From Colwellia sp. PAMC 20917 (GTDB lineage Bacteria > Pseudomonadota > Gammaproteobacteria > Enterobacterales > Alteromonadaceae): a stretch of 64,000 nucleotides of DNA. Below the pieces are notes generated by a model. It did no database searches, was not told the DNA's origin, and saw only the letters and a program-made list of their open reading frames with translations. The position numbers and the translations under genes are program-made. Shown in pieces: positions 33,645 through 42,260 of this stretch (within the stretch, counting starts at the first letter, position 1; each line of letters begins with the position of its first letter). The stretch covers positions 4,154,001 to 4,218,000 of the forward strand of contig NZ_CP014944.1 in the NCBI RefSeq assembly GCF_001767295.1, written 5' to 3'.

Positions 33645-34121
33645 ATGAATAAAAATGATTTATATCAAGAACTTTACCAACAAGTTGATGCCTTAATCAG
33701 CGATGAACCTGATATTATTGCTAACATGGCAAATATTAGCGCTTTACTGTTTGAGCACTTATCACAAGTAAACTGGGTTGGATTTTATCGTTTAATTGAT
33801 AATGAACTAGTTTTAGGGCCTTTTCAGGGTAAAGTGGCTTGTATTCGTATTCCTGTTGGCACAGGGGTCTGTGGCACGGCAGTTAGCCAAAGCACCACAC
33901 AACGTATTGCCGACGTTCATTCGTTTGATGGTCACATTGCTTGCGATGCAAGTAGTAATTCAGAAATTGTTATTCCGGTAAAAGTCGGTGACAATATCAT
34001 TGCTGTCCTTGATATAGATAGCACAGCCTATGATCATTTTGATGAAATTGATCAACAAGGTTTGGAAGCAATAATTAATTTATTTGAAAATATGATCATC
34101 AAGCATGGCGTGTTAAACTAA
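33645..34121 (+). CDS. msrC: free methionine-(R)-sulfoxide reductase (GAF type)
   Basis: A 158-residue cytoplasmic GAF-fold enzyme that reduces free Met-(R)-sulfoxide to Met. The three Cys expected for fRMsr are in place, Cys66 and Cys76 (ACIRIPVGTGVCGTA) and Cys100 (HIACDASSNSE), with the same 10- and 24-residue spacing as E. coli MsrC (84, 94, 118). NWVGFYRL and IVIPVKVGD are also typical. ATG at 33645 is preferred over a TTG at 33618. Its stop overlaps the start of the next small gene (TAATG), and the order msrC-(small gene)-proQ-prc parallels the msrC-proQ-prc linkage of enterobacteria. Confidence 0.92.
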   Translation: MNKNDLYQELYQQVDALISDEPDIIANMANISALLFEHLSQVNWVGFYRLIDNELVLGPFQGKVACIRIPVGTGVCGTAVSQSTTQRIADVHSFDGHIACDASSNSEIVIPVKVGDNIIAVLDIDSTAYDHFDEIDQQGLEAIINLFENMIIKHGVLN

Positions 34122-34411
34122 TGAAAGAAATTATCGTTATTCATGATTATCTCGTTAGCGAAAGTATTGTCGGTGACTGGGATGGCCAAGAAGAATTCGT
34201 TGCCGAACGAATAAATGAAATTTATCATCTGATTTATGATTTAGCCGAAGAAGATATTGAACCAGAGATATTAGCGCAATTATTATCTTTGGTTTGGGAC
34301 ACTTGGATTTGCCAAGAATCACTACCTGACATAGATAGTGAAGATATTTATGACTGGTGCCAACATTTGTTGGATAACCGTGAACAGTACCTTCAAGATT
34401 TAACCTCTTAG
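34121..34411 (+). CDS. small acidic conserved protein of unknown function
   Basis: A 96-residue, very acidic, soluble protein rich in Asp/Glu and Trp (SIVGDWDGQEEFV, DLAEEDIEPEI, DIDSEDIYDWCQHLL). There is no signal peptide, membrane helix or nucleic-acid motif. It is translated by overlap with the msrC stop and sits 29 bases before proQ, so it belongs to that operon. Possible roles such as an adaptor for ProQ are guesses; no family was recognised. Confidence 0.7.
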   Translation: MKEIIVIHDYLVSESIVGDWDGQEEFVAERINEIYHLIYDLAEEDIEPEILAQLLSLVWDTWICQESLPDIDSEDIYDWCQHLLDNREQYLQDLTS

Positions 34412-34439
34412 ATTTAAGAAATTTTAAAAAGTTGTATTT

Positions 34440-35243
34440 ATGGACACTAAAATAGTAAACGAAGTGAGCAAAACAGAAATGAGTAATACTGAAACTGAAG
34501 TAACTACTGACGTTGCAGTTGATACTGACGTTGCACTACAAACACCGGTAACAGCAGAGCAAGAAACTGAAGTTAAGCGGTTAAGCACAAAGGAAATCAT
34601 TGCTTATTTAGCGGATAAATTTCCTAAGTGTTTTTCGGTTGATGGTCCAGCTAAAGCGCTTAAAATCGGCATCTTTCAAGATTTGTCTGCAAATTTAGCG
34701 GAAGATGGCACTGTAAGTAAAACTCGCTTACGCCAAGCATTAAGACATTACACTAGCAGCTGGCGTTATTTGAAAGCGGTTAAGTTGGGTAACTTTCGTG
34801 TTGACATCGATGGCAATGACTCTGCTGAGATAGATCAAGAGCAAGCTGACTATGCCAGTAAGACACTAAAAGAAAGCCAAGACAAATTTGGTAACAAAAA
34901 CAAACACGACAAAGCAAGCAAAAAGCCTTATAAAGGATCTAAGCTTAATAAGTCAGACAATCCTACTGAAGCAAAACCGTCTGCTCACAACCTAGAAGCA
35001 AAGCAAGAAAAACAAGCTAAGTTTAAGTCGGTAAAATCAACTAAATCGACACATACTAAAGCAGAAGTTAAACTTGTTCCTGTTGAAGACAGCGCAGTCG
35101 TTGTTGGTAAAAGCGTTAAAGTTAAATTAGGCAACTCGCCTATGAACGCTATTATCACTGAAGTTGCTGGTAAAGATGTGAGTGTACAATTAAATTCAGG
35201 AATGGTTGTTAAGACACAAATTAAAAATATATTTACTGAATAA
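34440..35243 (+). CDS. proQ: RNA chaperone ProQ (FinO domain)
   Basis: A 267-residue RNA-binding protein that binds structured sRNAs and mRNA 3' ends. N-terminal acidic tail (1-45, repeated Thr/Val/Glu), FinO/ProQ domain (about 46-160: IAYLADKFPKCFS, GPAKALKIGIF, RLRQALRHYTSSWRYL), a basic Lys-rich linker (about 160-215) and a C-terminal Tudor-like beta domain (about 215-267, VKVKLGNSPMNAIITEV). It is longer than E. coli ProQ (232) owing to the tail and linker. ATG at 34440; ATG codons a little downstream cannot be excluded. It is followed by prc after 17 bases, as in E. coli. Confidence 0.94.
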   Translation: MDTKIVNEVSKTEMSNTETEVTTDVAVDTDVALQTPVTAEQETEVKRLSTKEIIAYLADKFPKCFSVDGPAKALKIGIFQDLSANLAEDGTVSKTRLRQALRHYTSSWRYLKAVKLGNFRVDIDGNDSAEIDQEQADYASKTLKESQDKFGNKNKHDKASKKPYKGSKLNKSDNPTEAKPSAHNLEAKQEKQAKFKSVKSTKSTHTKAEVKLVPVEDSAVVVGKSVKVKLGNSPMNAIITEVAGKDVSVQLNSGMVVKTQIKNIFTE

Positions 35244-35260
35244 ATTGGAGTGTTTTGGGC

Positions 35261-37297
35261 ATGCTAAAAATTTGTCGTATCGCAATTGCCGTTTCTTTGT
35301 CGCTATCAGCAATGAACATCTTTGCTGTCGAAAATCTTGATAAGGTAGACTCGCTACCCATATTGGCTCCTGAAAGCCAGCATGCTGCATCGAGTAAACG
35401 CGTTACTGCGCAGTTTACTCGAGCCCATTACTCGAAAGTTGACATGGATGATGTACTTTCCGAAAAAATATTTGACCGTTATATAAAACAACTTGATTAT
35501 GCTCGAAATGTTTTTTTAGCGACCGATATTGAAGACTTTCAAAAGCATCGTCTTGAATTTGATCAGATAATCTCTCGTGGTAAGTTAGATATCGCCTATG
35601 ACATATTTAACTTAAACCTTCAAAGACGTGCCGAGCGTTATGAATATGCATTAAGCCTTTTAGAAAAAGAAGCTTTCGACTTTACCATAAACGAAGTTTA
35701 TAACTTCGACCGTGAAGAAGCTGATTGGCCAAAAGATAGTGCAGAATTAAATGAGTTATGGCGCTTAAAAGTTAAGTACGACGCCCTAAATTTAACCTTA
35801 GCGGGTAAAGAATGGCCTAAAGTGCAAGAAGTTTTAGGCAAACGCTATCGTTATGCGATTAAAAGATTAAAACAAAGTGAAAGTGAAGATGTTTTTCAAG
35901 TCGTCATGAATAGCTTTGCTCGCGTTGTTGAACCTCACACCTCTTATTTATCACCAAGAAATGCTGAAAAATTTCAAATGGACATGAATCTGTCTCTTGA
36001 AGGCATTGGTGCGGTACTTAGAGCTGAAGAAGACTATACGGTTATCAATAGCGTTGTTCCTGGTGGACCAGCAGACAAGTCAAAAGAAGTAAAACCTAAA
36101 GACCGAATCGTTGGTGTTGCGCAAGACGATGATAAATTTGAAGATGTTATCGGTTGGCGTTTAGATGATGTTGTAGATCTCATCAAAGGACCTAAGGGCA
36201 CCAAAGTTCGTTTGCAAATTTTGCCAGCGGAAGCAGAAGATGATGCCGTTATTAAAGTTGTTACGATTGTTCGCGATAAAATAGTCCTTGAAGACAGAGC
36301 AGCAAAGTCTGAAGTGTATTTTGAAACTAAAGGTGATGAAAAGTCGAAAAAATTAGGCATTATCACTATACCTAGTTTTTATAATAACTTATCGCGCGAT
36401 GTGAACAAAGAACTCGATAAACTTAAAGCCGAACAAGTCGCTGGTATTATTATTGATTTACGTGGTAATGGCGGTGGTTCATTGCGTGAAGCAACATTAT
36501 TAACGGGTTTATTTATTGATAAAGGCCCCGTTGTACAGATACGTGATGGTGCAAACCGAGTACAAGTTAATAGTGATGATGATGGTGTCAGTTCTTATGA
36601 CGGCTCATTAACTGTGATGGTTGACAGATACAGTGCTTCTGCTTCTGAAATTTTTGCCGCAGCGATTCAAGATTATGGTCGTGGGGTAATCGTTGGTGAA
36701 CATACCTTTGGTAAAGGCACTGTTCAGCAACATCGTGGACTAGGGCGAATTTATGACCTTTATGATAATCCATTAGGTAGTATTCAATTTACCATCGCTA
36801 AGTTTTACCGTATCAATGGTGGTAGTACTCAGCATAGAGGTGTTTTACCCGACATTGCTTTTCCAACGGCTGTTGACCCAGAAGACTGGGGAGAAAGTCG
36901 AGAGGAAAATGCGCTACCTTGGGATCAAATCCCTAAGGCAAAATATCAAGCTTTAGGTAACTTGTCGGCTGACTTAACGTACCTTACTTCACTGCATAGT
37001 GAACGTGTTAAAGGTAATCGTGAGTTTAACTACTTACTTGATGATATTGCGGTTTATCAAAAAGAGAAAGATGATAAAACTATTTCTCTTAAGTTAGATG
37101 AACGTAAAGAAAAACGTGAAGAACGAAAAGCGAAGCAACTTATTCGTGTTAATGAACGATTAGTTGTTATGGGTAAAGAAAAAGTGAAATCACTTGAAGA
37201 CTTACCCGATGAGTTAGAAGAATTAGATCCGTTTTTAGATGAAACGGCTAAGATAACTTTTGATTTGATCTCGCTGGGTAAAGTCGCTAAAAAATAA
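35261..37297 (+). CDS. prc: tail-specific protease Prc
   Basis: A 678-residue periplasmic serine protease that trims or degrades proteins with nonpolar C-termini, including lipoproteins and peptidoglycan hydrolases. Signal peptide about 1-22 (LKICRIAIAVSLSLSAMNIFA), N-terminal helical domain, PDZ domain (about 240-330, SLEGIGAVLRAEEDYTVINS), and S41 catalytic domain with Ser460 in SASASEIFAAA and Lys485 in FGKGTVQ; the 25-residue Ser-Lys spacing equals that of E. coli Prc. A charged C-terminal region follows. ATG at 35261 fits the signal peptide, with GGAG ten bases upstream; a TTG at 35255 is the alternative. Last gene of the msrC-proQ-prc run. Confidence 0.95.
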   Translation: MLKICRIAIAVSLSLSAMNIFAVENLDKVDSLPILAPESQHAASSKRVTAQFTRAHYSKVDMDDVLSEKIFDRYIKQLDYARNVFLATDIEDFQKHRLEFDQIISRGKLDIAYDIFNLNLQRRAERYEYALSLLEKEAFDFTINEVYNFDREEADWPKDSAELNELWRLKVKYDALNLTLAGKEWPKVQEVLGKRYRYAIKRLKQSESEDVFQVVMNSFARVVEPHTSYLSPRNAEKFQMDMNLSLEGIGAVLRAEEDYTVINSVVPGGPADKSKEVKPKDRIVGVAQDDDKFEDVIGWRLDDVVDLIKGPKGTKVRLQILPAEAEDDAVIKVVTIVRDKIVLEDRAAKSEVYFETKGDEKSKKLGIITIPSFYNNLSRDVNKELDKLKAEQVAGIIIDLRGNGGGSLREATLLTGLFIDKGPVVQIRDGANRVQVNSDDDGVSSYDGSLTVMVDRYSASASEIFAAAIQDYGRGVIVGEHTFGKGTVQQHRGLGRIYDLYDNPLGSIQFTIAKFYRINGGSTQHRGVLPDIAFPTAVDPEDWGESREENALPWDQIPKAKYQALGNLSADLTYLTSLHSERVKGNREFNYLLDDIAVYQKEKDDKTISLKLDERKEKREERKAKQLIRVNERLVVMGKEKVKSLEDLPDELEELDPFLDETAKITFDLISLGKVAKK

Positions 37298-37312
37298 TGA
37301 TTACCCACTCTA

Positions 37313-37336
37313 AAAAGCCGCTTAATTGCGGCTTTT
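37313..37336 (+). terminator. terminator after prc
   Basis: Perfect 9-base arms AAAAGCCGC / GCGGCTTTT with a 6-base TTAATT loop, 15 bases after the prc stop; the A and T runs make it usable in both directions. Confidence 0.88.
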
Positions 37337-37433
37337 ATGTAAGAAAAAAGCTAAACTCAATTTTCTCTATAGATTAGCCTATATGCGTTACCCTGACTTT
37401 TAGGGGTTTGTGATTAATATCAGTTTGATTAGC

Positions 37434-37468
37434 GTTATATTATTTTTAAAAATGAAAAATAATATAAC
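37434..37468. repeat. 14-bp AT-rich inverted repeat upstream of nhaC-like gene
   Basis: Perfect arms GTTATATTATTTTT / AAAAATAATATAAC around a 7-base spacer, 66 bases before the start codon. It is G/C-free except at its ends and could be a promoter-proximal operator or a weak leader hairpin. Confidence 0.5.
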
Positions 37469-37534
37469 TTGTTAATAAAAATGGTATAAACATTAAAAAT
37501 TATAACTATAAAAAACTTAAGGTCGGCATCGCAC

Positions 37535-39037
37535 ATGACAGAGCCAGAAAAAGACAATCAACCCGTAGTAATCAACACCCACAAAGAACCGAGCATGCTA
37601 GATGCGTTAATTCCTATTTTTGCATTAGTTGTTATGTTAACAACAGCCGTTTGGTATTTTGCTGACAACTCCTCTTATGGTCCAAATCAAATTGCTTTAT
37701 TACTCGCTATGGGCATAGCGATTGTGATTGGTATCAAGAATGGTTATACGTGGCAGTCGATTGAGAAGTCAATTGTCGGTGGTATTTCTATTTCTTTGGG
37801 GGCAATTTTAATACTGTTAGCGGTTGGCTCATTAATAGGGACTTGGCTACTGTCTGGTACTGTGCCTACGATGGTTTATTATGGTTTACAAATTATTGAC
37901 CCTAGTTGGTTCTACGCCGCTGCTTGTTTAGTTTGTGGTATTGTCGCAATGAGTATTGGCAGTTCTTGGACTACAGCGGCAACGGTCGGTGTTGCCTTTA
38001 TTGGCATTGCTAACGGTTTTGAAATGTCGACCGCGGTTACGGCGGGTGCTGTTATTTCAGGTGCTTATTTCGGTGATAAATTATCACCGTTATCTGAAAC
38101 GACTAACCTTGCTCCTGCAGTAGCAGGCAGTGAATTATTTGAACATATTCGATATATGTTATGGACCACAATACCTTCTATTAGCATAGCCTTGGTGCTG
38201 TTTCTTATTATTGGCTTTGATCACTCTTCAGATGTAACTGGAGACACCGCAAGTATTGACGCCTTACTGACCACACTAGATGCAACTTATAATATTTCTA
38301 TACTTAATCTTATCCCACTTTTTATCTTACTTTATTTAGCCTTTAAAAAAGTACCGGCATTTCCTGCTGTGGCGATTGGCGCTTTAATTGGCGCTGTTTG
38401 GGCGTTAGTTTTTCAGCAAGAGCTTATTTTAAACATGGCTGCAGAAGGTGTTAGTGGCGTTAAAGCCTATATAACCGTGGTTTGGACAGCATTTTTTGAT
38501 GGCGTAGTGGTTAATACTGGCAACAAACAAATTGATGAGTTGCTTAGTCGTGGCGGTATGTCGAGTATGCTAAACACGATTTGGTTGGTAATGTGTGCCT
38601 TAAGTTTTGGTGCCGTGTTAGAGCATTTAGGTATGCTAAATAAATTTGTTAAAGCCATTCTCTCAACAGCTAAATCAACGGGAAGCTTAATCGCCAGCAC
38701 TGTTGCAACTTGTATTGGTACTAACTTAATAACAGCAGATCAATATATGGCGATAGTTATGCCTGGTCGTATGTTTAAAGCTGAATTTAAACGCCGAGGT
38801 TTTCATCCAACACTATTAAGTCGTACGTTAGAAGATTCAGGTACTATTACTTCACCGTTAATTCCATGGAACACTTGTGGTGCCTTTATGTTTGGCGCTT
38901 TGGCATTAACATCATACGATTATATTTTTTACTGCTTTTTTAATTTAATTAATCCGGTGCTTGCCATTATTTATGGTTACACCGGTTTTAAAATTAAAAT
39001 GTTAGCAACAAACAGTGACGAAGCAATAAAGAGCTAA
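37535..39037 (+). CDS. NhaC-family Na+/H+ antiporter
   Basis: A 500-residue inner-membrane protein with about twelve helices, of the NhaC family. Typical segments are SIGSSWTTAATVGVAFIGI, GAVISGAYFGDKLSPLSETT, GTNLITADQYMAIVMPG and EDSGTITSPLIPWNTCGAF. NhaC proteins exchange internal Na+ for H+, and some (MleN type) couple this to malate/lactate exchange, so a sodium-coupled organic acid antiport is an alternative. Sodium extrusion suits a marine organism. It is monocistronic between two terminators; the start ATG has only a distant AAGG, and a 14-base inverted repeat lies upstream. Confidence 0.9.
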   Translation: MTEPEKDNQPVVINTHKEPSMLDALIPIFALVVMLTTAVWYFADNSSYGPNQIALLLAMGIAIVIGIKNGYTWQSIEKSIVGGISISLGAILILLAVGSLIGTWLLSGTVPTMVYYGLQIIDPSWFYAAACLVCGIVAMSIGSSWTTAATVGVAFIGIANGFEMSTAVTAGAVISGAYFGDKLSPLSETTNLAPAVAGSELFEHIRYMLWTTIPSISIALVLFLIIGFDHSSDVTGDTASIDALLTTLDATYNISILNLIPLFILLYLAFKKVPAFPAVAIGALIGAVWALVFQQELILNMAAEGVSGVKAYITVVWTAFFDGVVVNTGNKQIDELLSRGGMSSMLNTIWLVMCALSFGAVLEHLGMLNKFVKAILSTAKSTGSLIASTVATCIGTNLITADQYMAIVMPGRMFKAEFKRRGFHPTLLSRTLEDSGTITSPLIPWNTCGAFMFGALALTSYDYIFYCFFNLINPVLAIIYGYTGFKIKMLATNSDEAIKS

Positions 39038-39100
39038 CATCAAAGAACATTGCGATAAAAAGAGGATATTCATCCTTTATTTACGCTTGATATCGACATA

Positions 39101-39134
39101 ATATAAAGCCTGTTTTTGCAGGCTTTATATTTTC
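39101..39134 (+). terminator. terminator after nhaC-like gene
   Basis: Perfect 12-base arms ATATAAAGCCTG / CAGGCTTTATAT with a 6-base loop, then TTTTC, 64 bases after the stop and 20 before pepN. Confidence 0.87.
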
Positions 39135-39149
39135 AAAAAGGAAACCCTC

Positions 39150-41714
39150 ATGACTGATTTTACCGCGCGCTATTTATCTGATTACCAAGTTTCAAATTTT
39201 TCTATTACTACCGTCGATTTGACCTTTGAACTTGCTGACACGGCAACCATAGTAACCAGTACTATGGCGATTAAACGTGAAAATAAAGAGGCTAAGCAAT
39301 TAGTGCTTGATGGCGAGCAATTGAAACTTATTTCACTACAAATTGATCATCAAGACTTACCTGAAAGTTATTATCAGGTCAGTGACACACAGTTAACGCT
39401 AGATATTAGCGCTGATGAATTTATACTAACCATAGTGACTGAAATTGACCCACTTAATAACACCTCACTCGAAGGATTATTTAAGTCGGGCGGCGCTTTT
39501 TGTACACAATGTGAAGCCGAGGGTTTTAGACGTATAACCTATTACCTAGATCGTCCTGATGTGATGTCGATCTTTTCAACCAAAGTCATCGCTGATAAAA
39601 AGCGTTACCCTTATTTGTTATCAAATGGCAATAAAACTGCAGCGGGTGATTTACCACAAGGGAAGCATTTTACTTGTTGGTATGACCCTCATCCAAAACC
39701 TTGTTATTTATTTGCTGTAGTTGCCGGTGATTTTGACTTACTTGTTGATACCTTTACCACCCAAGATAAACGCGATGTGGCATTAGAAATATTTGTTGAT
39801 AAAGGTAACTTACCTAAAGCTCAGCATGCTATGGCATCACTAAAAAAATCGATGCTTTGGGATGAAGAAACCTTTGGTTTAGTTTATGACCTCGATATCT
39901 ATATGATTGTAGCTGTCGACTTCTTCAATATGGGGGCGATGGAAAATAAAGGCTTAAATGTTTTTAATTCGAAATTTGTTTTAGCAGATAATGAGAGTGC
40001 CACCGATACTGATTTCTTTAATATTGAAGCTGTGATCGGTCATGAATACTTTCACAACTGGACGGGTAATCGGGTAACTTGCCGCGACTGGTTCCAGTTA
40101 AGTCTAAAAGAAGGTTTAACAGTATTTCGCGATCAGCAGTTTAGCGCAGACATGCACAGTGCTGCAGTAAACCGTATTAAAAACGTGAGATTGCTGCGTT
40201 CAAAACAGTTCGCTGAAGATGCGGGACCGATGGCTCATCCTATTCGTCCTGAAAAAGTACTAGAAATGAATAATTTTTACACCTTAACCGTTTATGAAAA
40301 AGGTGCTGAAGTCATCCGCATGATTAATACCTTATTAGGAGAAGTTAAGTTTAGAAAAGGCATGGACTTATATTTTGCTCGCTTCGATGGTATGGCTGTG
40401 ACCTGTGATGACTTTATTAACGCGATGTCAGATGCCTCGGGTGTTGACCTTGATTTATTTAAAGGCTGGTACTATCAGTCGGGTACACCGACATTATCTG
40501 TAGATGAGCTTTTTTCAGAGGGACAGTACCAATTAACCTTGACCCAGAAAAATCCAAATCAAAAAGATGGTAGCGAGGGTAAAGCATTACATATTCCTGT
40601 TGCTATTGAACTTATCGAAAACAATAAGGTGATCCGACGTGAGTTACTTGAGTTAACCACTGAGCAGCAAACATGGACCTTTGACAATCTTGCTGTTAAA
40701 CCTGTGCTAGCGATATTGGCAGATTTTTCAGCGCCGGTGAAGCTTACGATTAAGCAAACAGATAAAGAGCTGGCAACCATTATGGCTTTTGCTGATGATG
40801 AGTTTTGTCGTTGGGATGCTGGTCAGCAATTGATGTTGAATTATATTAAAGCGTTAGTCGATGACAGTAGCTTTGTTCTGCCACAGAGTTTATTAACGAC
40901 TTATCAAGCTATTTTTGACGCAAATACCGATAATTCCTTTAAAGCTGAACAATTATCACTGCCTAGTTTTGACGAAGTTGTCGCAGAAATAGCAGAGGTT
41001 GATCCTATCAAAGTAGTCAATGCTATTGCCGCAGTGAAGTTGTTTTTAGTGACCGGCTTAACCGCAAGTTTTGAGAAAGCCTTTACTGACAATAAATCGT
41101 TCTCCTATATATATGGCGGTAAAGAAGTTGGTCAACGCGCACTAAAAAATGTTTGTTTGTCTTACCTCTCTTTACTTGAGCATCAAAAGAGCAAGGTAGT
41201 AGAGCAATATCAATCGTCAGATAATATGACGGATACTCTGGCAGCATTAGTCTGCTCAGCTGACAACAACTCAGCTGACTTAGCAGGGCAGTTACAGCAT
41301 TTTGAAGAAAAATGGCAGAGTACAGCATTAGTCATGGATAAGTGGTTTAGTATTGCGGCTCAACAATCTAGCGCAGATATTTTTAGTTCACTGGGTAACT
41401 TATTAACTCACCCGTTATTTAGCTTAAAGAATCCAAATCGGGCACGTTCATTAGTGGGTAGCTTCAGCGTTAATAATCCGCGTTATTTTCATTGTCAGTC
41501 AGGCCAGGGTTATCAGTTTCTCGCTGAGCAAATCGCTTTGTTGAATGAAATAAACCCACAGGTGGCTTCAAGGCTCATTACGCCTTTAATTCAATTTAGA
41601 TCTTTTGATTTATCTAGACAGGAATTGATGCGAGCAGAATTAGAGAAGTTGACTACACTTAAAAACTTATCAAAAGACTTAAAAGAAAAACTTGATGCGG
41701 CCTTAGCGAGCTAA
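39150..41714 (+). CDS. pepN: aminopeptidase N
   Basis: An 854-residue M1 zinc metallopeptidase that removes N-terminal residues from peptides in the cytoplasm. The substrate-anchoring GAMENKGLNVFN loop and the zinc site H298-E-Y-F-H302 with the third ligand Glu321 (LKEGLT) are intact; a Tyr in the NFYTLTVYEKGAE segment would stabilise the transition state. The length and C-terminal helical domains match E. coli PepN (870). AAGGAAACC precedes the ATG. DUF2835 follows after seven bases and is probably cotranscribed. Confidence 0.96.
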   Translation: MTDFTARYLSDYQVSNFSITTVDLTFELADTATIVTSTMAIKRENKEAKQLVLDGEQLKLISLQIDHQDLPESYYQVSDTQLTLDISADEFILTIVTEIDPLNNTSLEGLFKSGGAFCTQCEAEGFRRITYYLDRPDVMSIFSTKVIADKKRYPYLLSNGNKTAAGDLPQGKHFTCWYDPHPKPCYLFAVVAGDFDLLVDTFTTQDKRDVALEIFVDKGNLPKAQHAMASLKKSMLWDEETFGLVYDLDIYMIVAVDFFNMGAMENKGLNVFNSKFVLADNESATDTDFFNIEAVIGHEYFHNWTGNRVTCRDWFQLSLKEGLTVFRDQQFSADMHSAAVNRIKNVRLLRSKQFAEDAGPMAHPIRPEKVLEMNNFYTLTVYEKGAEVIRMINTLLGEVKFRKGMDLYFARFDGMAVTCDDFINAMSDASGVDLDLFKGWYYQSGTPTLSVDELFSEGQYQLTLTQKNPNQKDGSEGKALHIPVAIELIENNKVIRRELLELTTEQQTWTFDNLAVKPVLAILADFSAPVKLTIKQTDKELATIMAFADDEFCRWDAGQQLMLNYIKALVDDSSFVLPQSLLTTYQAIFDANTDNSFKAEQLSLPSFDEVVAEIAEVDPIKVVNAIAAVKLFLVTGLTASFEKAFTDNKSFSYIYGGKEVGQRALKNVCLSYLSLLEHQKSKVVEQYQSSDNMTDTLAALVCSADNNSADLAGQLQHFEEKWQSTALVMDKWFSIAAQQSSADIFSSLGNLLTHPLFSLKNPNRARSLVGSFSVNNPRYFHCQSGQGYQFLAEQIALLNEINPQVASRLITPLIQFRSFDLSRQELMRAELEKLTTLKNLSKDLKEKLDAALAS

Positions 41715-41721
41715 CTCTTTT

Positions 41722-41937
41722 ATGAAATATTTCTTTTCAATAAATATGACCACTGCTGAGTTTTTCCCTTATTATGAAGGTAAAGCTCAGCAGATGGTTG
41801 TCACTACAACTCAAGGAGTGCGGGTACAATTTCCGGCAATGCATATGCGAAAATATTTATTATCTACTGGTATTAGGGGGCTTTTTTGTCTAGAAACTGA
41901 AAATAATAAATTTTTATCTGTGACAAAAATGACATGA
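41722..41937 (+). CDS. DUF2835 family protein
   Basis: A 71-residue soluble protein that matches DUF2835: FFSINMTTAEFFPYYEGKAQQ at the N-terminus and a PAMHMRKYLLSTGIRGLF core. The family is usually found directly downstream of pepN in Alteromonadales, as here. No function is established. No clear ribosome site is present, so it may depend on coupling with pepN. Confidence 0.85.
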   Translation: MKYFFSINMTTAEFFPYYEGKAQQMVVTTTQGVRVQFPAMHMRKYLLSTGIRGLFCLETENNKFLSVTKMT

Positions 41938-42260
41938 TTAGAGTATTAGCTTTAAACAGTGGTCGGACCATTTGATGTGTTTGAAGACAATTGGCCTGTT
42001 TCGCTGTAACACTTAATACAAGTAACTACTTGTTAAAATCTATATGAAGAATTTTTTGTTTTAAACGCTTGTTTAAAACAGTAGTGTCTGATTCGCTTTT
42101 TATTGATTAGAAGTCATTAAAACACGGGGTATTATCAATTGTTTTTACCTCTTGCACCATTGATAAAATGATGCAATTATTGTTTTAGACCACTTATTTC
42201 AAATAGTAAGTAGCGATGATAAAAATAAAATATAATCTACACGCTCTGGGGAGAGAATAA
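41938..42260. other. leader region of the DUF1302-DUF1329 cluster
   Basis: About 320 AT-rich bases with no gene. It contains a 10-base-arm palindrome at 42057-42080 and, at its end, the strong ribosome site GGGGAGAG before the DUF1302 ATG. No terminator for pepN-DUF2835 is obvious. Confidence 0.45.
42057..42080. promoter_or_regulatory. palindrome resembling a PsrA-type operator
   Basis: TGTTTTAAAC-GCTT-GTTTAAAACA: perfect 10-base arms with a 4-base centre. The inner AAAC-N4-GTTT agrees with the operator pattern reported for PsrA, the TetR-type fatty-acid regulator of gammaproteobacteria. It is 180 bases upstream of the DUF1302 start. The regulator assignment is an inference. Confidence 0.5.
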
